Shown here: piece after piece, positions 17,613 to 26,948 of the stretch
Numbering within the stretch: the stretch's first letter is position 1
Layout: each line of letters starts with the position of its first letter
Source of the DNA: Hyphomicrobiaceae bacterium
GTDB taxonomy: Bacteria; Pseudomonadota; Alphaproteobacteria; Rhizobiales; Hyphomicrobiaceae
Assembly: GCA_020638055.1 (NCBI GenBank)
Contig: JACKJH010000005.1
Span: 124,001-188,000, forward strand
DNA: 64,000 nt
Direction: 5' to 3'
Notes under the pieces: generated by a model
What the model saw: the letters and a program-made list of their open reading frames with translations, nothing else
Database searches by the model: none
What the model was told of the DNA's origin: nothing
Made by a program: the position numbers and the translations under genes

Positions 17613-17826
17613 CAAATATATGCGCCTCGGGATTAATTTACTCGCGCGAACAAGCACGTGAGCTTATGCCGCCCTCCCGGGCGAAACGGCCGGAAGATAC
17701 CCGTTTAGCAGACCTGCACAACCGCTTTCTTTATCGACATTTGGCTGAGCGGAAGGTCAGTGGCCAAGCCGATAGAGCGTTTGCATCAATAGTTCGGTAC
17801 CGACGTTTGAAACACTTTGAGTGGGT

Positions 17827-18390
17827 TCAAGGCTTATCCTTCAGCCTTTGCAGGGCAGCGAAAGGGTTATCGGCAAGGTCCCTTTTTACGCCAGCATTAG
17901 AGCCCGCAAAAGTTGCACCCTCAGCACGCGGATAGGGATCTAGGGCGGTGGCCAGTTGCTCAAACACGATTCGGCCAACCTCAATATGCCCCTGGTGGAT
18001 CACTTCCGGCGCCGCGCCCGCAGCGAAAACCTCCTGCTCATCGGCCACCCCGCCCTTGGGCATGGGCACCAACTCCGGCGGCCAGAATTCCTCATCAAAC
18101 GTCTCGGCGACCTCTGAAACGACTGGAGCAAGTGTGATCACACACGCCTGTGAAACAATCGCCGTAAAGTTGCCGATAAGCCGATACCGCCCGCCGCTTA
18201 TGGCCTGAATTCGATACTTAACCGCAAGTTTTTCGCACCCCAGCAAACCCAGCGCCTTTGAAACTTCTGCGCGTTGCTCAGCGGACGCCAGGTAACTGGC
18301 CTCAAGACCACGCTCAGGTATTTCCGTAACACGCTGGGTCCAAGCTGAAAGCGGTGACGAAGTATCATTTGGCTGGCTTTTTGCAGACAT
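17827..18390 (-). CDS. YceD/DUF177-family protein
   Basis: A 187-residue protein of the YceD family, usually linked with 23S rRNA or ribosomal protein L32 metabolism and found beside plsX. Visible features are YRIQAISGGRYRLIGNFTA, the QACVITLAPV core (the CVxTLxPV motif), an acidic EEFWPPE segment, and a C-terminal NPFAALQRLKD motif. The start is MSAKSQP with GGAG nearby. The rpmF gene is not adjacent here. Confidence 0.88.
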   Translation of the reverse strand: MSAKSQPNDTSSPLSAWTQRVTEIPERGLEASYLASAEQRAEVSKALGLLGCEKLAVKYRIQAISGGRYRLIGNFTAIVSQACVITLAPVVSEVAETFDEEFWPPELVPMPKGGVADEQEVFAAGAAPEVIHQGHIEVGRIVFEQLATALDPYPRAEGATFAGSNAGVKRDLADNPFAALQRLKDKP

Positions 18391-18471
18391 AAAAAATGCT
18401 CCGTCTATCTGCCATGCTACCCAATGGCCTGTCTTCTCGCACACCTGAAATGACAAGCCCATTCAGCGGCT

Positions 18472-19056
18472 TTACGGCTCAGGATCAAGGAGAGCCTGGC
18501 CAGAGCACACTGTTTTTATTTCAGCGCCCGACAGTGCCTGGTGCTGCCGCAATGCATGCGCGGCCAGACGCGAAAACTGGCCGGCAGTATCGGCATTAGC
18601 TCCGGCCTGTCGATCGCCGATGCTCCCGTTTTCAGGCTCAATTTGTGACGCACTCAGGTATTTTCCAAACGCCGTGGCCAGCGCCTCCTTATCTGCGGCA
18701 TCAAGGGCACTCCGGTAGGTTTTTGAACGCTCATAAAATCCTGCCGCTGCCTTCTTCACTTTCTTTGGCACTGCCATATCGCCAATGCCGATTTCGCGCA
18801 TACTGTCGTCCATGTCCGTCACGAACGCCTCAAGCGTGAGCCGGCTTAATTCCGCGACCTCTCCGCTTTCATCCTTCTTCAGGCGCTCAAGCAGTTGAAA
18901 CAAAACAAGAACGATCATCTCGTAACGACCATTAAGCGTGTCTGGCACGCCATAGTCGCGATAGAAAACCGGGCTGCGCGCGTTGGCCACGACGGCGCCA
19001 TAAAGCTCCTTTGCTTTACGCGCGCTGGCGCCGCGCGTTATGAGCCAATCCAGCAT
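18472..19056 (-). CDS. Ubiquinol-cytochrome c chaperone (CBP3-like)
   Basis: A 194-residue protein of the ubiquinol-cytochrome c chaperone family, needed for cytochrome bc1 biogenesis. The characteristic stretch is LYGAVVANARSPVFYRDYGV, then DTLNGRYEMIVLVLFQLLERL and FVTDMDDSMREIGIGDMAVP with KKVKK. It sits directly upstream of the DUF177 gene and diverges from bamE, a common Hyphomicrobiales layout. Confidence 0.9.
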   Translation of the reverse strand: MLDWLITRGASARKAKELYGAVVANARSPVFYRDYGVPDTLNGRYEMIVLVLFQLLERLKKDESGEVAELSRLTLEAFVTDMDDSMREIGIGDMAVPKKVKKAAAGFYERSKTYRSALDAADKEALATAFGKYLSASQIEPENGSIGDRQAGANADTAGQFSRLAAHALRQHQALSGAEIKTVCSGQALLDPEP

Positions 19057-19301
19057 TGGGCGGTTTGTCCTCGTTGTTTTATGCAGCGGATTGGTCCGGA
19101 TGCATGTAAATCGCGGGGAAGATCCGGTCTAGCGCGTTGCATACGCCTCTGTCTCGGGCTAATCGGCGCGCATGGGGCATACGGCATGCGATTCGCTGTA
19201 TGTCATAGCAACTGCAGCCCGCTTTCAATCACGTAAGCGGGTATCGGGCTGGGCCTCGTTTTTGACTAGCCTCTGGCGAGGACCATGGGGGAGGAGCCGC
19301 A

Positions 19302-19766
19302 ATGACGGCACATCGCAGCACCTTTGCATCGCTCATGGTTTGGGTCTGTGCTTTGGTGTTCGCACCGATGCTGTCAGGCTGCAGCCCACAAATCATAAAA
19401 CACGGCCACCAGTTCCGCCAATCCGACATTCAGCAAATTCAACCTGGTATGTCGCAGGAACAGGTGAAATTGCAGCTCGGTTCACCCGCGACCACAGCCA
19501 CCGTCAACAACGGCCAGGCCTATTATTACATTTCGTCGACCATGACGCAGGCCGCCTTCCTCAAGGAAAAGGAAGTCGACCGGAAAATCCTTGCGGTTTA
19601 TTTCAATCCGCTTGGCACGGTGGAACAAGTCGCCCACTACGGAATGAAAGACGGCAAGGTGTTTGATTATATCAGCCGCACGACACCGGCACCTGGCGGG
19701 CGGGACGATGGCATTCTCAAGCAACTGTTCCGCAACCTCGGCACGCGCCAGCTCTACGGCGAATAA
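19302..19766 (+). CDS. bamE: Outer-membrane assembly lipoprotein BamE/SmpA-type
   Basis: A 154-residue lipoprotein with signal peptide and lipobox LSGC (Cys27). The SmpA/OmlA domain starts at IQQIQPGMSQEQVKLQLGSP and includes AYYYISS and KILAVYFNPLGTVEQV. It is an accessory of the BAM complex that inserts beta-barrel proteins. GGAGG-like sequence precedes the ATG. It diverges from the bc1 chaperone gene. Confidence 0.92.
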   Translation: MTAHRSTFASLMVWVCALVFAPMLSGCSPQIIKHGHQFRQSDIQQIQPGMSQEQVKLQLGSPATTATVNNGQAYYYISSTMTQAAFLKEKEVDRKILAVYFNPLGTVEQVAHYGMKDGKVFDYISRTTPAPGGRDDGILKQLFRNLGTRQLYGE

Positions 19767-20049
19767 GCCATCCAAACGCATGGTGTTGAAACTTGCGCGG
19801 AAGGCTATCCTTGCCGGCAGCATAGAGTGCGGGTGATTGGCGAACAGCCAAACCTGTCTACCTGGTCCATCTCAATGCAGCGGCCCGATCGCGATTTGCT
19901 TTTGCCGTCGTGGTGGCTTTCGCACGCGTTAACCTAAACAATCGGTATATTCCGCAAACGGCCCTTAACACCGCCGCAAACGGCTCCTGTGGCATCCGCC
20001 CTGCACATCATCGCTGCAATGATCAACACCCAATTTGTGGACGATATGG

Positions 20050-20487
20050 ATGTCTGGTGCTGAAAAGGCTTCTCTTGCCCTTGTGCTCATCACGATTGGA
20101 TTGCTGGCTTTTGCCCAGTTCAGCCGGAATAATGAACTCGACCTACGCGTCAACACCTCTCGACTTGCCGCCTTTCTGGCGATCATTGCGATCCTGGCGG
20201 CTGACTTGTTTCTCTTTCGCGTAGAGCAGGTAAGCAGTCTGCGTGCGCGCGAGCGATTGGTTGAACGCCAGGCTCTGGTGCAGCGCGCTGCGGCCGGTGA
20301 AGACCCAGCCGTACTGAAGGCCGAGGAAAAGGCTATCGCGTATCCAAGCAATTTTTCCATAATGATGTCTGGCACTGGACGGTCTTTGCAGCATTGGCTG
20401 AAATCATTCTTCCGTCCACCGCAGCCCAGTACGCTTAGAGCATTTTCCGACGAAGTGGACACCGGTTCGTCGCAGAAAATGCGATAA
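20050..20487 (+). CDS. Two-helix membrane protein whose C-terminus is encoded by a palindromic element
   Basis: A 145-residue protein with two membrane segments (about residues 7-24 and 41-60) and then a charged, probably coiled-coil helix with LRARERLVERQALVQRAAAG. The last 18 or so residues, after PQPST, are translated from family A element A5 and end at TAA inside it, so the natural C-terminus was probably replaced. The ribosome-binding site is weak and a TTG at 20035 is an alternative start. I recognise no family. Confidence 0.55.
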   Translation: MSGAEKASLALVLITIGLLAFAQFSRNNELDLRVNTSRLAAFLAIIAILAADLFLFRVEQVSSLRARERLVERQALVQRAAAGEDPAVLKAEEKAIAYPSNFSIMMSGTGRSLQHWLKSFFRPPQPSTLRAFSDEVDTGSSQKMR

Positions 20488-20535
20488 AACAAAAAGCTAG
20501 AGCGCCGATCCGATTCCATCGGATCGGAGTTCTAG
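20437..20535 (+). repeat. Palindromic element, family A (copy A5)
   Basis: A near-consensus copy, with GCGATAAAAC in place of GCGACCAAAC; that change creates the TAA that ends the upstream frame. It ends GGATCGGAGTTCTAG. Confidence 0.9.
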
Positions 20536-20831
20536 TGGTCCGCCTGCGTCAAATCATCAAGGGTTAAAGGACTGCCCCACCTGTCCCGGGATGGTGCAGA
20601 GCCCCTCTGGGGCGATGGTTTACAATCAACAAGTGCGCTGAGGAACCGCCCCTGCCGGTCCTGGAATGCAACTTGTACTCTGTATGACTTGACGAAGTTC
20701 CTGTTTTGTTCTTATGTGTCCTCTGTCACGTTTTTTGGCGTGAAGCGCTCTGGCGGCTGATCTGAGAGCCTTGCGGCCGTTCGGCCCGCCATGCGTGCGC
20801 TGCATGAATTCATGACGGCGGGAGGACTTCG
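20536..20831. other. Upstream region of imuA
   Basis: Non-coding as far as I can see. It contains the LexA box at 20697 and must hold the operon promoter. A GTGCGC-rich stretch around 20790 and a GGGAGGA ribosome-binding site at about 20820 precede imuA. Confidence 0.6.
20697..20711 (+). promoter_or_regulatory. LexA (SOS) box upstream of imuA
   Basis: GTTC at 20697-20700, seven bases, then GTTC at 20708-20711. This is the alphaproteobacterial LexA direct-repeat operator. It lies 121 bases before imuA, in keeping with SOS control of imuA-imuB-dnaE2. Confidence 0.8.
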
Positions 20832-21815
20832 GTGATTGTTTCTGAGCTTTCGCGCCAGCGCCTGTTACAGCCTGTCGAAGCCCCCGAGCGGGATACTGCT
20901 GAGGGTCCTCATGCTGGTGGTGGAGATGGCGTCTTTGGAATCAGGGGCACTGGAGATCGAGCTGTTGATGGTCTCCAAGTCGCTGCTCGGTGCATCGGGC
21001 ATGACGACAAGATTGCAGCCTTGCGCCGGTTGATCTTGACAGCCGGGCACCAGAAAACCGGACCGCTTAGCACGAGAGCCGATGCGCCTTCTTCAGTGCC
21101 GCAACCGTGGACAACCGGAGTGGCCAACATCGATGCGGCACTGCCCGCGTACGGGCTCAACCGGCATGGCGTACATGAAGTCATGGGCGGTGGACACAGC
21201 GACACCGCAGCCGCATCGGCTTACATGCTTGCACTTCTCAACCGCCTACCGGCTTTCCCTGATGCCGGCGCACGCCGCTTCGTCCTGTTCTGTCAGACGG
21301 CCCTGGAGCGCCAGGAGTTCGGAACTCTTTACGGCAATGGACTGCGCGCTTTCGGGCTCAACCCGGCAGATATCATCCTGGTGAGAGCGAAAAACGACGA
21401 GGTGCTCTGGGCGCTGGAGGAAGGCGCACGCGCGGGATGTCTGCGGGCTGTCATCGGTGAACTCGATACCGCCTCGTTCACACAGACGCGGCGCCTGACG
21501 CTGGCTGCTGCGGCTGGCGAAACGCCCATTTTATTGTTGCGGCCGCAGCGGGGGAGCACAACGAGCGCTGCTGAAACGCGCTGGCAGGTGAGCGCGCAAC
21601 CGGGCAACGGCGACCCTCTCTTGCCGAAGGCGCCCCATACCCCCCGTTGGCGGATCGAACTCAGCCGTTGCCGCGGCGGGCGCACGGGCGCGTGGACGGT
21701 GGAGTGGAATTATGAAGCGTATCGTTTCGGTCTTTTTGAGCAACTTCCCAATCAACTGTCTGAGATGGCGCATGCGCCGGGCGGGTATCAGCGATTACGA
21801 CAGGCATCCGGTTGA
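20832..21815 (+). CDS. imuA: ImuA, RecA-like accessory protein of the mutasome
   Basis: A 327-residue protein of the ImuA/SulA-like group that acts with ImuB and DnaE2 in damage-induced mutagenesis. The family-like part begins at KIAALRRLILTAG and runs through GVANIDAALPAYGLNRHGVHEV, FCQTALERQEFGTLYG, RCRGGRTGAWTVEWN at the C-terminus. The GTG at 20832 has an excellent GGGAGG site seven bases away. The first 60 or so residues before KIAAL look unlike other ImuA proteins I recall and may be extra. The end overlaps imuB by 104 bases. Confidence 0.85.
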   Translation: MIVSELSRQRLLQPVEAPERDTAEGPHAGGGDGVFGIRGTGDRAVDGLQVAARCIGHDDKIAALRRLILTAGHQKTGPLSTRADAPSSVPQPWTTGVANIDAALPAYGLNRHGVHEVMGGGHSDTAAASAYMLALLNRLPAFPDAGARRFVLFCQTALERQEFGTLYGNGLRAFGLNPADIILVRAKNDEVLWALEEGARAGCLRAVIGELDTASFTQTRRLTLAAAAGETPILLLRPQRGSTTSAAETRWQVSAQPGNGDPLLPKAPHTPRWRIELSRCRGGRTGAWTVEWNYEAYRFGLFEQLPNQLSEMAHAPGGYQRLRQASG

Positions 21816-23664
21816 GACAGGCGCTTTCGCACTGGTGACGAAGGACGCCAACGGTGTGAAGATCGCCACGCCCAACAGTGCTGCACGCAACGCCGGCGTG
21901 TACGCGGGCATGCGTCTTGCCGATGCGCGCGCGCTCATGCCTGCGCTTGCAACGCAAATTGCCGAGCCCGCAGCCGATGCGCAAGCCTTGAGAAACCTCA
22001 CTGACTGGTGCCGCCGCTACACGCCAATAGTCGGCATCGATGGAACAAGCGGCATCTGGCTCGACATCACCGGTGCGGCGCATCTGTTGGGCGGTGAAGA
22101 CGAACTGCTCGCCGATCTTGGATGGAGACTGCACGCGATGGGCTTCACCAACCGGCTGGGGCTTGCTGAAACGCCCGGCGCGGCCTGGGCCGTGGCCCGT
22201 TTTTTAGGGGCCGACATAAAGCACACGAGCGCTAGAGCATTTTCCGACGAAGTGGGTACCGGTTCGGCGCAGAAAATGCGACCAAACCAAAAAGCTAGAG
22301 CGTTGATCGGGTTCCATCGGATCGAAAAGCGCTCTAGCGCGATCAAAAAAGGGGGCGTGGAGAAGACGGGGGACGTTGAGAAGAAAGGGAGCCTGGAAAC
22401 TACAGCGGGCAGCAGACATACAAGCAGTAACGCGCGCGCAAGTTCACGCACAGACAGAGTCAGCCAGCAACCCCGGCCCTGCAACATTCTTCCTGGCGGC
22501 GTCTTGAAGGCGCTGGCACCACTGCCGCTCGCCGCGCTGCGGCTTGATGAAACAACCCTGCATCTGCTGGGCCGTTTCGGTCTCAAAAGTATTGGCGCGC
22601 TATGCGCCGTTCCCCGTTCAAGTCTCAAGCGACGGTTTCCGGCGACTGAGGCACGCCAAGCCGTCCTCGACCGTCTCGATCAGGCTCTGGGCAACAGGCG
22701 CGAGCCCTTCTTCCCACTCGAAAAGATCCCACCTTATTTCGAACGGCTCTCGTTTGCCGAGCCGATCCTGGCAACCACCAGTTTCCATTTGGGTCTTGAA
22801 GATCTGCTCCAGCGTCTGTGTACACGTATGGAACATGACCACAAGGGCGCCACGCGTCTCACCTTTTCCGCCTACCACGTGGACGGCGGCGTTTCGCGCA
22901 TTGGCATTGCAACGGCGCGGCCATCGCGCGATGTCGCCCATCTTATGCTGCTCTTTCGCGAGCGGATCGAAACACTCAACCCTGGCTTCGGCATTGATGT
23001 CTTGGTGCTCTCGGCCGATGCAATCGGTGCACTTTCCGCCGCGCAACTGGGGCTCAGCCGTAGCTTCAGCGCAGGGGCCCGGCAGGATGTAGCAGCACTG
23101 GTGGACCGCCTGTCCAACCGGCTTGGTCGCCAGAGCGTGCAGCGGATCATTCCAGGCGCAAGCCACATTCCCGAACGAGCCGAGGCCTGCGTGACGGTTA
23201 TTCAGGCCCCACGCGCTGCCAGCACAGGCGAACCTCAACGCACTGAAAGACCAGGCCATGAAGCACCACAGCACCTGCTCTGCAAACCACCTCGACCGTT
23301 CCGCCTGCTGGAACGCCCCGAGCCGATCTCAGTCATGGCGGAAGTTCCCGATGGGCCACCGCTGCACTTCACCTGGCGGCGCGTTGCCCATCGTGTCATC
23401 CGCGCCGAAGGGCCTGAGCGAATCGCACCGGAATGGTGGACCGGACTAGCCGCGCCACCCGAGCGCACGCGCGATTATTACCGCGTGGAGGACGATGAGG
23501 GGCGGCGCTTCTGGATGTTTCGCGAAGGCCTTTATCGCAATCAGGGTGGCGATCACGCCGCGGCCAACGGCGTCGGCCGTGGCACTGCGAGCAGCAAAGA
23601 AAATGACCAGAACGGAAACGATGCACGGCGGCCCACCTGGCACATGCACGGGCTTTTTGCATGA
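21712..23664 (+). CDS. imuB: ImuB, catalytically defective Y-family polymerase homologue, with an in-frame palindromic element
   Basis: A 650-residue protein that bridges the beta clamp and DnaE2. The Y-family fold is visible (MKRIVSVFLSNFPINCLR, GMRLADARALMP, CRRYTPIVGIDGTSGIWLDI, LGLAETPGAAWAVARFLG, LRLDETTLHLLGRFGLKSIG), without the usual catalytic carboxylates of the first strand. The family A element A6 is read through in frame between residues about 174 and 209, followed by a basic/polar stretch to about 255; normally PGAAWA...F connects to the LAPLPLAALRL segment with only a short linker. GGAGTGGAATT precedes the ATG and the stop overlaps dnaE2 as ATGA. Confidence 0.88.
   Translation: MKRIVSVFLSNFPINCLRWRMRRAGISDYDRHPVETGAFALVTKDANGVKIATPNSAARNAGVYAGMRLADARALMPALATQIAEPAADAQALRNLTDWCRRYTPIVGIDGTSGIWLDITGAAHLLGGEDELLADLGWRLHAMGFTNRLGLAETPGAAWAVARFLGADIKHTSARAFSDEVGTGSAQKMRPNQKARALIGFHRIEKRSSAIKKGGVEKTGDVEKKGSLETTAGSRHTSSNARASSRTDRVSQQPRPCNILPGGVLKALAPLPLAALRLDETTLHLLGRFGLKSIGALCAVPRSSLKRRFPATEARQAVLDRLDQALGNRREPFFPLEKIPPYFERLSFAEPILATTSFHLGLEDLLQRLCTRMEHDHKGATRLTFSAYHVDGGVSRIGIATARPSRDVAHLMLLFRERIETLNPGFGIDVLVLSADAIGALSAAQLGLSRSFSAGARQDVAALVDRLSNRLGRQSVQRIIPGASHIPERAEACVTVIQAPRAASTGEPQRTERPGHEAPQHLLCKPPRPFRLLERPEPISVMAEVPDGPPLHFTWRRVAHRVIRAEGPERIAPEWWTGLAAPPERTRDYYRVEDDEGRRFWMFREGLYRNQGGDHAAANGVGRGTASSKENDQNGNDARRPTWHMHGLFA
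22234..22337 (+). repeat. Palindromic element, family A (copy A6), inside imuB
   Basis: AGAGCATTTTCCGACGAAGT, the CGCAGAAAATGCGACCAAAC return arm, CTAGAGCG and GAAAAGCGCTCTAG are all recognisable. The whole copy is translated in the imuB frame without a stop, giving a peptide that starts RAFSDEVGTGSAQKMRPNQK. Confidence 0.92.
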
Positions 23665-26600
23665 ACAGCAGCAGCGCCATGCCATCCATACCCAACGCCG
23701 CGAATGCCGCGCGCTATGCCGAACTCCAGGCCGCGAGCAATTTTTCTTTCCTGCGCGGAGCATCGCATCCGCAAGAACTGGTGGAAATGGCAAGACGGCT
23801 TGGGCTCAACGCCATTGCCATCACGGACCGGAACACACTGGCCGGTGTCGTGCGTGGTCATGTTGCAGCCAAAACTGCGGGCATTCGTTACGTCGTCGGC
23901 TGCCGGCTGGATCTCACCTGCGGCACGAGCCTGCTCAGCTATCCCACCGACCGTGCCGCCTATGGACGATTGTCGCGCCTGCTGACACGCGGCAAACGTT
24001 TTGCACCCAAAGGCGAATGCCATCTCACTTTTGATGATGTCGCAACCCATGCCGCAGGCCAGATCTTCATTTTTCTGCCGCCGCAACACTGGCAGCACGA
24101 TGCGCTCTTGACAGATGTCAAGCGCATGTCAGATCAGCTCGGCGCACCATGCTTTCTTGGCGCGCATCACAGCTATCGCGGGGATGACCGGCGGCGCATT
24201 GCCGAGCTTTCCCTCATCGCCGGCAAGGCCGGTGTGCCGCTCGTTGCAACTGGTGACGTACTCTACCACAGCCCACGGCGGCGACCGCTGCAGGATGTGC
24301 TGACCTGCATTCGCGAGCACTGCACCATGCATGACGCCGGTTTGCGCCTTGAAGCAAACGCCGAACGTCACCTCAAGCCACCGGCTGAAATGGCACGTCT
24401 GTTTGATGGTTATGACGGTGCGCTGGCGCGTAGCCTGGAGATCGTGCAAAGCTGCCGCTTCTCACTTGATGAGTTGCGCTATAATTATCCGCGCGAACCT
24501 GTCCCCACCGGCAAGACACCACAGCAGCATCTGGAAGAGCTGACATGGCAGGGCGCAAAAAAGCGCTTTCCAGGTGGCATTCCAGCCAACGTTCATGCCA
24601 CGCTCGAAAAAGAGCTGGCGCTGATCGATGAGTTGAATTTCGCGCTCTACTTCCTGACCGTCCATGACATCGTTCATTGGGCACGCGAGAACAATATTCT
24701 GTGCCAGGGGCGTGGATCTGCCGCCAATTCGGCGGTCTGCTTTTCACTGCATATTACTTCTGTCGATCCCACCGAAATCGACCTGCTGTTTGAACGCTTC
24801 ATCTCACGCGAGCGCGGCGAGCCGCCCGATATCGATGTCGATTTCGAGCATGAGCGGCGCGAAGAGGTGATCCAGTATATCTACCGTCGCTATGGCCGCG
24901 AGCGGGCGGGCATTGCCGCCACTGTCATCAGTTATCGCTCACGCAGCGCCGTCCGCGATGTCGGCAAGGCGATGGGTTTGTCGGAGGATGTTACCGGAGC
25001 CCTTGCCGGCACAGTGTGGGGCACATCGGGACGGGCCATTGCTGACAACCGCGTGCGTGAATCCGGCCTTGATCCGGCTGACCCGCTTTTGCGCGCAACG
25101 CTGAACCTGGCACACGAACTGATCGGCTTTCCCCGCCACCTCTCCCAGCATGTCGGCGGATTCGTCCTGACCGAGGATCCCTTGTCGGAAGTCGTGCCCA
25201 TCGGCAATGCGGCGATGGAGGATCGCACGTTCGTGGAGTGGGACAAAGATGATCTCGACGCACTCGGTATCTTGAAGATCGACGTGCTGGCGCTTGGCAT
25301 GCTGACGTGCATCCATAACTGCCTGGACCTGCTCAAGGCGCACTATGGCGAAGTTCGCGACCTGGCAAGTTTCTTTCCCGCCAATGACCGTCCCACATTC
25401 GACATGATACAGCGTGCCGACACGCTCGGCGTATTCCAGATCGAAAGCCGGGCGCAGATGAGTATGTTGCCGCGCCTTTTGCCCGACAAGTTCTATGACC
25501 TGGTGATCGAGATTGCCATCGTGCGGCCGGGTCCCATTCAAGGCGGCATGGTGCATCCCTATCTAAGGCGAAGAAAGGGGCTGGAAAAATCCGACATCCC
25601 GTCTCCCGCCCCCGAACACGGCGATCGTGATGAATTAAAGAACGTGCTCGGCAAGACCCTTGGCGTGCCGCTGTTTCAGGAACAGGCGATGAGCCTGGCC
25701 ATGAAGGCTGCCCAGTTCACCTCCGCCGAACTCAATGGCCTGCGCCAGGCGATGGCCACGTTCCGCCGCGCTGGCACAATTCACACTTTTGAAGACAAGA
25801 TGGTCTCGCGCATGGTTGCCCGCGGCTATCAGGAAAGTTTCGCGCGGCAGTGCTTCGACCAGATCAAGGGCTTTGCCGAATACGGCTTTCCAGAAAGCCA
25901 CTCGGCAAGCTTCGCCCTGCTCGCCTATGTTTCGTCCTGGCTCAAATGCCACCGGCCGGATGTGTTCGCCTGCGGTCTGCTCAACGCCCAGCCGATGGGG
26001 TTTTACGCACCGGCACAGATTGTTCGCGATGCCAAGGAGCATGGCGTCGAGATCCGTCCTGTCGACGTCAACATGAGTGCATGGGACAACACGCTGGAAC
26101 CGGCCTGCAACATCCCACGGCGCGGGCATGCGTTGCGGTTGGGGTTGCGGCAGATTGATGGCCTTCATCAGGCGCACGCCGAACAGATCATAGACAGCCG
26201 TGACGAGCGCTATTCGAACCTGGATCAAATTCAACTCAAGTCAGGCGTGCCTATTGCAGCGCTTGAAAGATTGGCGCACGCCGATGCGTTCCGCTCGATC
26301 GGGCTTGACCGGCGCCAGGCGCTTTGGGCCGTGCGCGGCCTTGACCGTTCCCAACCCCTGCCGCTCTTTTCCGCCGCGCAGACACGCTCCACCGGTCCCG
26401 ATCTTGAAGTTGCACTTCCACCAATGGCGCTTTCAGAACACGTCGTCGCTGATTACCAGACGCTGCGGCTATCCTTGAAGGCGCATCCAATGGCGCTGTT
26501 GCGCGCGCATTTTGCGTCTTTGAAATGCGTGACGACGCGTGTCTCGCGCGATCTCAAAGATGGCCGATATGTCTGCCTTGCCGGTGTCGTCATCGTGCGC

Positions 26601-26948
26601 CAGCGTCCGGGCACGGCGAAAGGCGTGATCTTCATGACGATCGAGGATGAAACGGGCGTCGCCAATGCCGTCATCTGGCCGAAGACATTCGAGACCTTTC
26701 GCAAGGTGGTTATGGGCGCCCGGCTGGTTCTCATCAAGGGCCGCATCCAGTCGCAAGATGGCGTCGTTCACGTCGTCGCAAACCACCTTGAAGACCAAAC
26801 CGGTATGTTGCTTATGCTGGCGGATGGCGAGGACGACAGCAAACGCGACGAGACATGCGACCGGGCGGACCGAAGCATGAGCGAAAACACACCACGGCGG
26901 CATCCCCGCACCGTCCGCATCATTCCCAATTCGCGGGATTTTCATTAG
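23661..26948 (+). CDS. dnaE2: Error-prone DNA polymerase DnaE2 (ImuC)
   Basis: A 1095-residue C-family polymerase for SOS mutagenesis. It has the PHP domain (YAELQAASNFSFLRGASHP), the palm with CQGRGSAANSAVCFSLHIT and PPDIDVDFEHERREEVIQYI, GQVGGFVLT-like HVGGFVLTEDPLSEVVP, FQEQAMSLAMKAAQFT, the fingers/HhH region and an OB-fold C-terminus. Length is typical of ImuC, and the replicative DnaE C-terminal tau-binding extension is lacking. The ATG overlaps the imuB stop. Its TAG stop (26946-26948) begins a degenerate element. Confidence 0.95.
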   Translation: MNSSSAMPSIPNAANAARYAELQAASNFSFLRGASHPQELVEMARRLGLNAIAITDRNTLAGVVRGHVAAKTAGIRYVVGCRLDLTCGTSLLSYPTDRAAYGRLSRLLTRGKRFAPKGECHLTFDDVATHAAGQIFIFLPPQHWQHDALLTDVKRMSDQLGAPCFLGAHHSYRGDDRRRIAELSLIAGKAGVPLVATGDVLYHSPRRRPLQDVLTCIREHCTMHDAGLRLEANAERHLKPPAEMARLFDGYDGALARSLEIVQSCRFSLDELRYNYPREPVPTGKTPQQHLEELTWQGAKKRFPGGIPANVHATLEKELALIDELNFALYFLTVHDIVHWARENNILCQGRGSAANSAVCFSLHITSVDPTEIDLLFERFISRERGEPPDIDVDFEHERREEVIQYIYRRYGRERAGIAATVISYRSRSAVRDVGKAMGLSEDVTGALAGTVWGTSGRAIADNRVRESGLDPADPLLRATLNLAHELIGFPRHLSQHVGGFVLTEDPLSEVVPIGNAAMEDRTFVEWDKDDLDALGILKIDVLALGMLTCIHNCLDLLKAHYGEVRDLASFFPANDRPTFDMIQRADTLGVFQIESRAQMSMLPRLLPDKFYDLVIEIAIVRPGPIQGGMVHPYLRRRKGLEKSDIPSPAPEHGDRDELKNVLGKTLGVPLFQEQAMSLAMKAAQFTSAELNGLRQAMATFRRAGTIHTFEDKMVSRMVARGYQESFARQCFDQIKGFAEYGFPESHSASFALLAYVSSWLKCHRPDVFACGLLNAQPMGFYAPAQIVRDAKEHGVEIRPVDVNMSAWDNTLEPACNIPRRGHALRLGLRQIDGLHQAHAEQIIDSRDERYSNLDQIQLKSGVPIAALERLAHADAFRSIGLDRRQALWAVRGLDRSQPLPLFSAAQTRSTGPDLEVALPPMALSEHVVADYQTLRLSLKAHPMALLRAHFASLKCVTTRVSRDLKDGRYVCLAGVVIVRQRPGTAKGVIFMTIEDETGVANAVIWPKTFETFRKVVMGARLVLIKGRIQSQDGVVHVVANHLEDQTGMLLMLADGEDDSKRDETCDRADRSMSENTPRRHPRTVRIIPNSRDFH

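Noticed and set aside
15885..17636. A 583-codon plus-strand open frame
   Set aside because: It is antisense to fabH and plsX, which have clear catalytic motifs. The codons are the complement of those genes and show no family; GC-rich genomes produce such long shadows.
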